In this document: piece after piece, positions 51,701 to 64,000 of the stretch | Numbering within the stretch: position 1 is the stretch's first letter | How the letters are laid out: each line of letters starts with the position of its first letter | Assembly (NCBI RefSeq): GCF_022539315.1 | Contig: NC_066319.1 | Location: 32,455,093-32,519,092, forward strand | Direction: 5' to 3' | Source: Serinus canaria | Taxonomy: Eukaryota > Chordata > Aves > Passeriformes > Fringillidae | Length of the DNA: 64,000 nucleotides | Notes under the pieces: model-generated | What the model was told of the DNA's origin: nothing | Databases searched by the model: none | What the model saw: the letters and a program-made list of their open reading frames with translations, nothing else | Made by a program: the position numbers and the translations under genes

Positions 51701-54700
51701 GGACAAGTTTTCCTGGTGTTCTTTCTGATACCATGGCCATTTTGGAACAATTTGCCATCCCTCATAAAGGAAACTTAGATTTCATGTTAAATTTAGATGT
51801 CACATACTACTCCAGGGCTCAATGGTTCACGTGGACTTAAAATGTCTAAAATTTTGAATTAGTGAATGTACCTGCTGGCACAATCCAGAGCATATATATG
51901 TATATAAAAGCATGCATAAAATTTCTGGTTTTACACAAACAGAATTTCATGTGTAATCACTATTGCAGCATTTTTGCCAATTAGTTCTTCACTGTTCATA
52001 GAATCAGAACTGACAGAGAGGATTTCCTACTTGGCCTTAACCAGTAGGGAGAACTAACCAGACTGAGCCTGGAGAAAATCAGTGGGACCTGGAAAGGGAA
52101 CTAGCCTAGTTCTAGTCAACCTCCTTTGTCAGACTGTGCTGCTTTTTGGTCACAGGGTTGTCTCTCCTGACTTGATCTGAACTCACAAAAAATCCAAATC
52201 ATATGAAATTTTCCTTACACCTGGATTCACACTATACACACATTATAACTGGCTGCATTGATACGTGTCCCAAATGCATGGCCTGTTGACTAACTTCACA
52301 TGTCACTTGTTTCTTCATCACCTGTTAAATGGTACAGGTGTATGAGTAGTTTGCAGAGCTTATGAAATTAAGTGGAGATCAGGTGAAGTGATTACAGTCC
52401 TTTTCATATGCTGGGTCTGTCACTTCTGAGAGCTTGTGCAGATTAATTTAATCCCTTTTATACATGCTACATGTACACTTTAAAAGTATTTTTTCAGTTT
52501 TATAAAGCAAATCTGAAGATCTAAAAAGGCTTCTGCACTGTCACAGTATGGTTACTGTTTTAAGACTCATAAGTGATTAATAAATACTGCTGTTGATGCT
52601 TGTTACAAATATTTGGCAAATCTTTGACAAATATGAATTTATGGTATCATCTGGAAATGCCTCAGTGCCAGATTTGTAAAAATAATCTATCCTAAGAAGG
52701 TATTTCAAGTTTTGTTTAATCATGTAATTATTAGCAGTTCAAATTCAACAAAGAATAAGTTTTTTCAGCTAATATCAAGCAATGCCTCTAGAATAATTTT
52801 TTCTTAGCAAAAGCTGTAATATGTCTTAATGCAAAATGGGCAATACTTAGATCAGTATTTTAAAAAAGCCCAAAAGTCCAACCCTTTTAGGGTCCTCTCA
52901 TAACAGGCCAGGAGCATTCTTCAAAAGCAGAGTTTATCTTTCTTTAAAGTAGTATTTTTAACATCAATCAAAAAAAAAATTTAAAAGCCTGCAGCTTTCA
53001 AACCACATACCAACATAGATCCACAGGCTTTCTGCAGGTCTAGGATAAAGAGGTCTGATTCCAGAGATAACACTGAATTATTTTAAAGTTGCACTTTTTT
53101 CTTGACCCTTTCACTTAATCTCCCATGCATCATGGGTCCTTAATCCAGGTCTCTCTACAAATAATATCATTTGCCTCAATTGCATAATTTGCTCAGTTTG
53201 GTTTTTTAATGCAAATTAAGTCAGCTGAGGCTTCCACCTTGTTTGAATCACTTCTGCTATCTTCCATGACCATTGATTAATTCATATCTACCACTGCGTG
53301 AGGTTTTTTCTCAGTTACTGAGCCTGAAGTCATGATGTCATTTCTCCATTTAAATTTATAGTTGGAATGGAGAAATCTGGAGCAGCATTAAAATGAGAAC
53401 AAAAAGTTTATTTTGTATCATATACACAGCTAATTTAGACAGAATAGGTAAGTCTTTTGAGGCTATTAGAATTACTGGTTTCCTGTGGATACACATTTAA
53501 TTTGTGAGGAATATGCTTTCTATTTTCTATCTCCTCACGGGTTAAGTGACTAAACTAGGAGCTCTGTGTTGGTCTTACTGGCTCTGTATCAACTGCATTA
53601 TACCACTAGATGACAGGGAAATGGAAAACAAAAAATAAAGCAAAAAACCACCTATAGACTAATCTATTAACTCAGTGTTACAAAGCTAAAATTGCTTTCC
53701 ACAAGACAGGAAAGAGGGAGAACAAGGAGATAAAGGTGTTGTACCTTTGCAGGGATGATCAAAGGATTTTAAGATCCTGGGCTAATATTCTTAACATTCC
53801 TAAGATTCTTTATTCGAAACCAGACATGCTATGAATCATGCTTTTGACAGAAAATACAAAGAAAACCCTGGAATTTTTCTTAGGAAAAAAAATTATGAGA
53901 AAGAAAAATCCTTTGCTTTTTTTGCAGCTGTTTCTGGATTTTGGATGTTCAGGGAAGTAAATCCAAACTTCTCTGCTCCACAGAATAATATCTAAAGTCA
54001 TGAATCAGAGTCAACATAACATTCTACTAGTTTTCCAAGTACAAAAAGTACATATATTGTTAAATATCTTAAATAACTGTTCAAAAGTACACACATTGAT
54101 AAATATTTTCCTTTAGTCTTGTTGGAAGCAAAGAAATGGAATTAACGTATACAAGTATTAGCTTCTAGGTTTATTCTATTCTATAATCTGTATAAATTCA
54201 GATTGAGCAGTAATGGAATTTGTTCTATTGTCCGAAGAGGGTGAAAGGTTAGAATGACACACTGAAAGAATGGTTTTTCATTTGAGATTTGAATTGTTAA
54301 ATTGCTAAATAACATTGATTATTGTTATTTAATCTTTATGGAAAATAACACTGATTTATTTCATTTATTTTCAATGTGAGTTAGATAACATTCCACTTTT
54401 TACTCTTTTCCAAATAATTGTCTGATCTTGGTCTCTACTGTGCAGGGTTACATGCCCTCAAAAGTGATTTCTCCAGATTAGGATTGACAGCCCAGTCAAG
54501 TCCAGTGCAAACCTCTCCCCAAGAGCTGGCAGACACTGCAAGTCTGGGTGTTTGGACAATGAACAGAACAGAGGATGCATAGGCACCTTCAACAGAGGTA
54601 GCTGTTTTAGGTGCAACAGCCCTAAATGCCCTCACTGCCAGCTAAAAAGTATTCTAAACAGAAAAATAAACATTTTTTCCCTTATATTATAATATTGCTC

Positions 54701-55456
54701 TTGTTGTTATTGTTTGCTTCAGTATTACATGAAATGTGCAAATGTAATTAGCTTTAGTGTTTGTGTCTGAGAGAACAAATAAAATATTTTGGAGCATAAA
54801 AATAATGTAAATATAAGAAATGCAACAGGAAAAGAAAGCCTAGTATTGATGGATAAAGGGTCAGTATTAATGTACATCACTTCTTAATAAATTTTTATTT
54901 TTAAATTAAATATTCTTCATGCCTGTTTTCACACGCACTCACGCAAAATCACAGTTGTACTGACATGTTCTTGTCCCAAGTAATGTATATGCAATGTGCA
55001 AAAACTGTAGCAAGAAAATAAAATATTCTTTCACATGCCATGGATTTCTCCCTGTGAAGGATTATCTTTTACTTTGTTTCTCAACAAGTTTATTTAGCCT
55101 GTATTATTTCATTTATGCTCATATTGCAATCTTATTTCTGAATTTTAAACTGTGTGTCAAAAAACCACAGAAATTTTGTTTTCCCAGTACAGAAGTATTT
55201 TAAATTTATACAGGACATGATTGTGTGCCCAGGGGAAAACCAGATAGCTCAGGGTGATGTGCATAAAAGGAAAGGTAATTTGATGATACTAAATACTGGT
55301 ACATTGTGCTCTACATGACTGATGAACATCACTGTTTTGTGCCTTTGCAAACAAGTTTCTATTGACCAGAAAAAGAAAGAAAAAAGAGGAATACTTTTCC
55401 AATTTCAATGCAAAAGGGATGTCAAAAGATAAGCAAGGCATTGGAATCTGTTTCAA
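39785..55456. other. AT-rich non-coding desert
   Basis: About 15.7 kb in which I recognise no exon or RNA gene. Slightly GC-richer patches occur near 43,900-44,220 and 46,020-46,260, with no motif. A perfect 9-bp stem with a 6-nt loop at 44,624-44,647 is the clearest small hairpin I noticed, and is compatible with chance. Confidence 0.5.

Positions 55457-55527
<71 letters not shown>
55457..55527. repeat. (CTAT)n microsatellite
   Basis: About 71 bp of uninterrupted CTAT tetranucleotide, some 17-18 units. A perfect tract this long is expected to vary in length between individuals. The YLSI-repeat translation across it is an artefact. Confidence 0.97.
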
Positions 55528-58500
55528 GCCTGGACAGGAAGATTTTAAAGCCTTTTACCCCCAAATATTGACTTAATCAAATTTTGTTAAATGGCCTCTG
55601 GGACAATACATATTTTCCTTGGGTTCAACCTACAGACTGCAGCAGACACTTGCAGGATGTCAGCATTTTCTTCAAGCTATACAACTCAACTGTAAAACTT
55701 GGGAAATAATTAAAGACAAAAGAGTTTGAAGTAGTACCATTCCTACTTCAGTGAAGTTACCATATATTTGGCCTTCACACATTAATTTTGCCTGTATTTT
55801 TCAGAACTGTAATTTCACCTGAAAGTTTTCTGACTCAAAACAGTTCAGTGTACTGGGTGTTTTAACTTGGGTTTAGACATGATTTAATGCCCTCCACATT
55901 TCACAACACATTCTCATTTCCAGGCTTACTCCACAGAAAACTTTCTGCAAATAAATCAATTTTCTTTCCTTCATCCACATCTCCTGGATTTATCTCTATC
56001 TTTGTCCTGCTTTTACACAATTTTCCTTGATGAGTCAGTCTCTTCTTTGATTTATTAGAAATAATGAAATGAAGACCATAAAATGAAGTGAGAGTCATAT
56101 AGAAGAACAAAGTCAAGAGTTTTATTGGTGATAGAACAAAGGGCTTGTTTGACACATATTTGGTTTTTAGAAACTAGAAAGTCTTGACTTCTGCATTTTA
56201 CCTGAGATTGTTTGTCTAAAATGAGGCTGCTAGTGTGCACCAGTCTGCTGTGTATATTTACTGCACATTAGACACAAGAAATTAGCCTGTGTGAGCACTC
56301 TTGTGTAATACATTATAGCTCTCAATCAGTGCAAGAAATATCACTATGGAAGTCAGCTCACTGTTTTTATGAATAAAAGGGTACATGATCTTCATCAACC
56401 ACAAATACTGATACTTTGGAAATAGTTTTAGTATGTCACCTGAGAATATAGACAAGAGAAGCCCACAGGAAGTAGATACAGTGTGTCTTTACATCAATAT
56501 TGAATATTCTTGGTTCAGTCTTGAACTGCAGGTGTACTGATTTGCAAAATAGTTTTAGCAGACAATGTTCTGTGTTTTTGACAATAAGTATAGATAATGT
56601 CCTCCTCACAAGAGCAATGTGTAACTACCTTGCTAAATAGATAAATATTTTTCTGCCTAGAGAAAAATGTGAACTGAATATTTCTCGTGAGTCCCAAAGC
56701 CATTAGTTGTTGTTAGGTTTAAGTTGCAATGTGAGGAGTTGTGATTTTGGTTCTAGTCTCACAGAAACAATGTACCTTATGAGAGGAACAGAAGATGGCA
56801 AATGATCTTAAACAGCATTACAAGACTATGTGGTGAAATATCAACTAATAAACCTTTGGTCATGCATAAAATACAGAGGGTATAATAAGAAAAGGATTAC
56901 AATACATTAATTAATATGTGCCAGTAAAAGGCCAACATTGCTTTTGTAAGGAGGTGTTACACCTTAGGCTATCATTAAATGTTTGAAGATACACAAAGAA
57001 AGCAGTGAAGAATAGTAGGACTGTTAAAGTTTTGTCTTTAGGAAAGCACCTTTAGATAAAATCTCCCCCTACAAATTTTTGCAGAAAATAAGTTGTCATA
57101 AGAAGGAAGGTCATCTCACAGATTGACAACATACTAAATTTAGGTAGCAGAGACTAGGAATTCATTAGCAGCTCAAAATGAAAAGAGGTTTCCCAAGCTT
57201 CCTGTGTTTAATTTTTTTTGCATATAACTGAGAAAAATTATTCTGAAAGAGAAACGTGGATATCTAATTAAGCAAGCCAGACAGTTCTTGATAAATCTTC
57301 AAAGAGCTGCTGAAGAATTTAAAAATAATTGTCTAAAAACCAGTTCACATAAAAATATATAACCTAATTATGGATAAAAATGATAGATCATAAAATACTT
57401 GTTGCACCTCTATATGCTTTGGAGTTGTTTCTCAGCTTACATCAGCTCAATTTATAGTGTAAAAAAGATAAACAGACTATTGTAAATTGCCTTAATAGAA
57501 ATAAACCCCAAATATCATTACTATAGAGTAACTGGTATATCCATGTTTTGAATACTGTGTGCAGTCCCAACAATCTCAGAAATGATAGTACAGATGCTTA
57601 TTGTGTGGTCATAAAATAATCAGAAGTTATTATTAATAACAGCAGTTTAAGCACTTCTTAACCCTAGGAAAATTGTTTTTGTTAAACTTCTGACATACCT
57701 CTCTGCACTGATGTATGTTTTGTCACATTTTTGCAAGTCTTGACAGTTTACAGGATGCACCTTCTAATAAGAAGAAGTCTAATTTTAAATTGCCTGTTAT
57801 TTTTTAATATATGTTCCTTGAATTTGAAGTGTTACAGAAATTAACTGTGTGTTTAACTATGTTGTTAGTGAATGAAAAAATAAACCCTCTATTATGAGCT
57901 TATTAAACATATGTTTTTAATTGCTAACAATTAAGGGCCAAAAACTTTTAGTTTTTGCAAATAACCTGTTTTTCAAGTTCAAAAGTATGAAATAAAAAGA
58001 AATGCTGTCTTTCATGCTTTGATTTCTTATCTGGGTTTTCTTGTGCTGTATTTGAACATGGATTTCTCCAAGTTTGAACATGGTAATTGATTCTTCCCTA
58101 TATCCTATGGGATTACCTAAGATAGCAGCTATTGAAGAGCTTATAGTTGTCTTCCTTAAATTAAAGTATTCATTCCAAAAGAGATGAGATATTTATTCAT
58201 GGCCTTTTGTTATTAAATTTACAAGGGTCCTGTTTTATTCTTCCTTCAGGGTAGCAGCTGTGTTTTAGAAGACAAAAGTTACATGGAGAAAGGATAAAGC
58301 TATTACAACTATGAGTGATAAGAGGAAATGAATACTTTTCTGTTCTAATTACCTGACAATTCACTTGAAAAACCCTTTCTATCACCTGGGTTTTTGAAAC
58401 AGAAACAATCATAACTCAATGAGCTGTTAGTGGCATTAAAACACTTCTTTTCACTCCCCTCTCCTCCTGCACCACCTCTCCCGATTTTATCTGTGCAGCA

Positions 58501-61500
58501 TGTAGAGACCATTTATAAGGAAAAAAAAAAACTCAGGAAACGGATATTACTTACATAAATCTAAATATAGAATCATCTAAACTTTTGCACAACATCTGCC
58601 ATGCCTCTGAGGACGTGCACAACCATGACTGTTGCTCTCTGGCCTCCCCTGGGGCTCCCAGGACCCCTCGTGTCAGCACCCCTTCCCTGTGGAGCTGGCA
58701 TTTCCTTGCTTCCAATGCTGGCTCAGGAGGGGTGCTCAGGGGGCTGAGGTAACCATGTCTAGGGAAATGTGTGTCTTGGGAATAGGAATAAACTCAGAAG
58801 AGCAGCAGATTTAGATTTAAATCAGCTAACATAAACACTGAGTAAATTAAATTAATATTGAATTGCTTCATTCCTAGAGTGCCTCCATGATATTTCTACT
58901 TATTTCCTATTTAGTAAACACCTGCAGCTGGATCACAGTATGTTCTCATATAATTCCAGCATCCAAAACATGTGCTACTAATAAAACATCTGTAGATGTA
59001 TCCAATATGGGTCGCCTCTTCATGCCAGTGTAAGATGAATGGAGAAGTTTATGATGAAAGGTTTGTGGTCTGGCAGGGAAGGGAGAAGTCTGGATTAGCC
59101 ACTGAATGCAAGATGTTTTCATAGCATGTTACGAGGGCTGAAACTGCACTCCAGCTATTTATCAGCCCTGATCTACTTGGTGCAAGAGGTAAGCTATATA
59201 AAGGGCAGGCACTTGGGTGAGTGGTTACAAGTATTTCCTCCTTTGATCCTGTGCCTTTCATGATGGGTTTGATTCAGCACATCACTATGCCAGCTCAGAA
59301 ACTCGGAAATGCAGTGGCATGAAGCTGGTCACATGCATGGGAATTAGAGTGGCCCCGACCCAGCAGCTGGTGCAGATGCATGGTCTGAATCCCCAATCTC
59401 CCACTTGCAAATCATCTCCATGCATGAAAACCAGTCTAGTTCAGAATCAAAGGATCCACCCAACTACAAGGCAAAGGTATTTTAGCACAGTTTAAAATGA
59501 ATGCACAGATTAAGAACAACCAGGTCTCTAAACATGTCCTTTACCAGGTGTCTAAGTGCTGCTGGCTGGGTGTGTTAGATGAGTGCAATCTTTGGGGAGG
59601 AGAAGTCTATAGAAATGAGGAGGATGACAACAAAAGGTCCATAAACAGAGATACTGAATTACAAAAATGGTTTTATTTTCCTTGCTGCCAGATGTGCCTC
59701 TTTTTATTCTTTTTTTCCTTCTCATCTCCACCCACCCCCCCCCATTCGTGTCATTTAACTGTTTAGTGTCATAGGCAACTTCTGCTGATAGAGTCTTGGA
59801 GATAAAAGTTATGCAAGAAAACATTTTTTGGATATTTTCATTTTGGAAAACTAAGACCCTGTATAAGCTCTCTGTGCTAACTGAACCCTGAAGATTATGT
59901 CAGGCTTCACTAAGCAGACAAAGCTCTGATTTGGCATCATTAATGAATCATTTTCTCTTTTAACTTCTGTTGAAAGCATTCATCCATAACCAAAGCTACC
60001 ACTGAAAAACTAGAAGCTACTAAGTCAGTAATTATGCACTTTTGCTTAAAAAGCCTTTAAAGGATGGATTGGATTTCACAAATCAGCAGCAAAAAGCTCA
60101 TATACAAGCAAAGTAAGAAAGGTTATTTTTGAAAGTAACTTCAAAAAAAAAAAAAACCAAAAAAACAGGTGACAAAGATGCAATGCTCTTTTAGTTCTAC
60201 CTTTAAAACACCTTAGCTTTAAATTTTACTTTGGGATAAAGTCTATTTTCAGAGAACAGAAGAGTAAATATTTTTCAGTGCTGAGTCCTGAAGCAAAAAT
60301 TCTTAAATGGAGCAGGATGAAACAGTCTCAATATAGTGATGGTTCCAATTTTTTCTGGTTTAATGTCTTCTTCTTACACCAAAACTCTCCACTGAATTCA
60401 GTAGTGGATTATATGAAAGGTAATTTCTATATTTACAGGTTTTGTTTACACTTTCATTATACCTCTACTGCATTCTCTGATGTCTTGATGCAGTTTTCAA
60501 TCTTATAGCCACTTTAATCTGCTCCTGCACTCAGCATATCTGAATGAGTTTGTTGGCATAAGGGAATTTTGAAGGTTATATTGCAGTACATGAATCAATG
60601 GAAAATGAAATGCACTTGAGACGTGATCAGCCAGTTTTAATTCATTGCAGAAAGTTACAGATACCAAAATGCATTTAATGTAATCTGATATCTTTATTCA
60701 TACTTGAATTTATGAGCAATTCAGCGGGAGGAGAATGACAAGTTTGTTTTTAAAATAGTAGTCTATATTGAATGCCATTTTAATGTATCTCTGACATATT
60801 TATATCTAGCAGGTAGAGAAAGATAGAATCTTTGAACATAAATTTCTATTTTCACAGGAAAAAGCAGGGGAATGCAATTTTTTCATTTCCTGCAATATGA
60901 TGAGTCATTATAAGCCAGGTCAGCTTAAAAATAAATATTTAATAACACCTTTGCATGTGGAGTCCACTAAACAGATTAGAAGCTTGCTAAATTGTTCATA
61001 TTGTACTTTAAGAAAGATGTGAATAACACCAGTGTTGTGTAAAAGGCTACTTTGTACCTGCAGAGCAAAGCTGGGCTTCAGTGCTGTCTGGCTGAAGGTT
61101 CAGAGATCTGCATGTTAAGAAATAAGAGTGTACAACTGATTTTCTTCCTTTGGAACAGGCTGTAGCTGACCATAAGCATAACTTGGGTGTGGTATTTTTA
61201 CACAGTATTATTTTGCTAGCCTAATCTTGAATCCAAACATGACTAGTGGTGTATCATGTTGTAACAGGGCTTGGGTACCTTTATTGGGAAAAGAAGATTT
61301 TTCTGTAGAAGAGACCCATCACAATGGATAAGAGAGGTTAGTTAAGGCTGAAATAAATTCTAGCTTTTTATCTTCAAAATAGTTGATAGCAGTTTGCTTA
61401 AAATTTGCACTAAGATTATTTGCAATTCCTTACTTTCCTTATGGAACTGAGAAAAATCTACTGATTTTGGCAAAATGTGATCATCTAGGTGAATGCCTAT

Positions 61501-62878
61501 AAAAACATTAAAAGCTTTTTCCTTATATAAAGAAATAGATAGCAAGCAAGTACAGTCTTGTTTTTGATGTATGATTTAGGGCTCCTAATATTATGGGAGG
61601 CGAAAGTTTCCATAATAAAGGGCAAATCTCAGTATGTCCACAGATGGAATCCAGAGGCACACAGAATCCATATGTAATGTAGAACTCCATATAAGCATTT
61701 AAATTATCTGCTTCCAACAATTTAAAATATAAATTACAAGATTGTGAAAATCAGACTTCGTTAAATAGGTGAAATATGCAAAATACTAAATACTGTCATC
61801 CCTGTAAAGTTGAAGCCACCAATACTATGGAAAATTGGATGTGTTGTCATGTTAATACCAAAATAAGGGCCAGAAACACTAAAATGCAAACTAAGATCTG
61901 GAGTCCAATTCAAGTGGCATCACAATACTGTGGCAAAGCTTTTGGTCATAAATTAACTTTGTCTGTATTTAAAAAATCTTGGGAAGTTCCCAGCAGAGGA
62001 ATGGGAAGATTTTGATGACGTGTTTTGATTCATGTTTTGCTAGCTTTGCTACATTTGTGTTTAGATTCCTCCATGCATAATTGCATGATTATATAAAGTG
62101 GCACCTGTTGTTTATTTATGCATTCATTCTTTAATGTTGTATGTGCAGGCATTTCTCTTAGATAGATTTGCTCATTAGGAAGCCAAAGAATGTGTTATTT
62201 TATGTCTGTGTTTGGCCTGTCAGGCTACAGAGAGTGGGGGCAATGAGGCAATGTAGGGTTCTGTTGTGTCTCTAAGCAGCCCAGAGGCACTACAAGAAAA
62301 AAGGAAACAGGGCATAGCTGAAATGAAGTTTTCCCTTTTGTCTGGTGGAACCCAAACTGGGCTCTTAAGAAATGAGTAACTCCACTGAAACCTCTGACAT
62401 GGTTAGAAAAGTATGAGTTTATGAAGATGGGCTTTTTTTAAAAATGACATTTAAAGGTATGCTCAGAAACTCCTCTATGTGAGGAAAAGAAACCAATGAA
62501 TATTGTGATTTATTACTGCTTTAAGAAAGAAGGAGGAGTTTACTATGGAAGATATAAAAAAAAAATTATTGGGGCATAACTTGAGAGAGAAGGAGAAAGA
62601 CTAGTTGAGTGGAGATTTTGTTATTATTTGCTACTTTTTTTTTTTCTTTTTCTCTTGAAAGAGTGTCATCCTTGCCATAGATTTCCCAGCATTCTTGAGC
62701 AATATTTGGTTATTTGAAGGAAAGCCTGTGGCTTTCAAAGCTGGAAAAAACACCATATCTTCTCTACAGACACTATTCAGGGATTATTACTATTCCACCC
62801 ACAGCTCTTCCAGTGTGCATATTTTCTATAAGAATGTATGTTTTGCCTCAGATATGCTTCTTACCTTCATTTTTTGTA
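55528..62878. other. AT-rich non-coding desert
   Basis: No exon or RNA gene is recognised. A phrase at about 57,550-57,590 (AATACTGTGTGCAGTCCCAA) resembles the CR1/L3 reverse-transcriptase region and may be a very old LINE scrap. A short GC-richer patch lies at 58,620-58,760. A C-rich run lies near 59,730-59,743. Confidence 0.5.
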
Positions 62879-63022
62879 GAGTCATAGAATCATATAATAG
62901 TTTGGTTTGGAAGGGACCTTTAAACATAGGCAAGCAGGGACATCTTCAACTAGGTCAAGTTGCTCAGAACCTTGCCTAACCCAGCTTTGAACAGTTCCAG
63001 GGATACTCAACTCTCTGCCCAG
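62879..63022 (-). mobile_element. CR1 LINE 3'-end fragment
   Basis: GTCATAGAATCATATAATAG, then TTTGGTTTGGAAGGGACCTT, GGGACATCTTCAACTAGGTC and CAGTTCCAGGGATACTCAAC, is the reverse complement of a CR1 3' UTR with its terminal ATTCTATGA repeat. Only the 3' 140 bp or so remain, the usual 5' truncation of CR1. Confidence 0.9.
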
Positions 63023-64000
63023 AGATACGTGATAAAAAAAAAAACAACAGCTGAATCAATAAAATCTGTCCACTAATTTGTAACTTAGGATTTCTCCATG
63101 GGTTTGTACCAATTCAGTGACCAGCAACATGAGACCATATTGCAGGTGCTCTAAACCCATGCCCAATATTATTCCTTTCTACCTCTTAGCTATTAATTGG
63201 AATGTTCTGGAAATCAGAATTGCTTAGTTTCCTTTTTTTACTTTGACAAGAAAACCAAGATAATGCAAAATTCTGGTTAGACTGGCTACGTAGGCCTTTA
63301 GTCTGCTGAAGGGCAAGAGGCAAGATCAGAGAAGTCTGTGAGAAATATCAGCTGTGACCTGCCTTGTCTGCTTTTATTTGAGGAAACACAGCAGTCATGG
63401 TATCTGTGTTCATCAGACTCAGCCCCTGTATAATGTAGGGAGAGCCAACAGTGACAGAAATTTCCTTATTTCCTGATTCCCCAAAGTCCTGTATCATGGC
63501 CAGATTTTATGAGATGGAACAATGCATTCAGATATTGTAAGCCACTGTGAGATGATGAAGTGTGAGGGCTGGTTGGCTGGCTTGTTTATTATTTCACACT
63601 TCCCCCTGTTTGGCCAAGGCACCTTATTGTCTTCAGAAGCAGAGTGAGGACCCTGTCTCAAAAGATATTTTGGCCTAATCCTCCATAGGAAAATGCAGAA
63701 GCAACAGAAAAACAAAAGGCCAAAGGAGGGAGAGTGGTGATGGTATTAAAGTAAGTTTATTGACTTACTCAATGAGGACACTCAAGAGTCACAGCAAAAG
63801 TCTATCTGGATAGCAGTGAATTGGTTTAGTGGTTTTTGTGTGTCAGGATATTTTTCATCTATATTTTGGTATAAAATAGCTGTTTGAACCTGTTTCATGT
63901 TCGTGTATTTCCCTAGCAAGAAGAAACAAAACTGTTGTTCTTATGCTTTAAACTTTGAAAATGTATTTGAAAGAGAAATTAGTATTTTAAGTTCACATTG
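63023..64000. other. Non-coding stretch
   Basis: No exon, RNA gene or repeat is recognised up to the window edge. Confidence 0.5.

Noticed and set aside
55362..55571. Frame encoding a repeated YLSI peptide
   Set aside because: It is only the translation of the CTAT microsatellite.

Overview
The window looks like avian nuclear DNA. It carries several 5'-truncated CR1 LINE fragments, one ending in the ATTCTATGA-type tail typical of bird CR1. Interspersed repeats are otherwise sparse and the introns are short. I cannot fix the species; a passerine is possible but not shown. Almost all of the 64 kb is AT-rich sequence with no exon I can recognise. The exception is a compact GC-richer island at about 15.1-24.6 kb.

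That island holds a tandem pair of intact six-exon genes on the + strand, copy A at 15,934-17,838 and copy B at 19,834-21,818. Each encodes a 254-residue SHIPPO / outer dense fibre 3 protein (ODF3 or ODF3B, now CIMAP1A/CIMAP1B), a PGP-repeat protein of sperm-tail and ciliary microtubules. Every splice site is GT-AG, and exon lengths and phases are identical in the two copies. A third repeat unit begins downstream (about 22.0-22.77 kb) but stops in the promoter-proximal region and runs into a CpG island containing a minisatellite (22,984-23,474). Beyond that, an inverted, decayed ODF3 fragment with exons 1 and 2 only lies on the - strand (24,112-24,547).

The most interesting signal is how the two intact copies differ. 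By hand count their coding exons differ at about 11% of bases, mostly changing amino acids (49 of 254 residues, against about 12 silent-only codon differences). Introns 1-3 differ at only about 2%, and a 589-bp downstream block has 2 differences. All six PGP motifs are kept in both copies. This pattern suggests diversifying selection on a duplicated sperm/cilium gene, with recombination homogenising the non-coding parts.

Layout: 1-15.08 kb AT-rich non-coding sequence with a GC-rich block at 8.65-9.19 kb and a degenerate repeat at 13.4-13.74 kb; 15.08-24.6 kb the ODF3 island; 24.6-64 kb AT-rich desert with CR1 pieces at 26.9, 39.5 and 62.9 kb and a CTAT microsatellite at 55.46 kb. I saw no tRNA, rRNA, CRISPR array or prokaryote-type operon.
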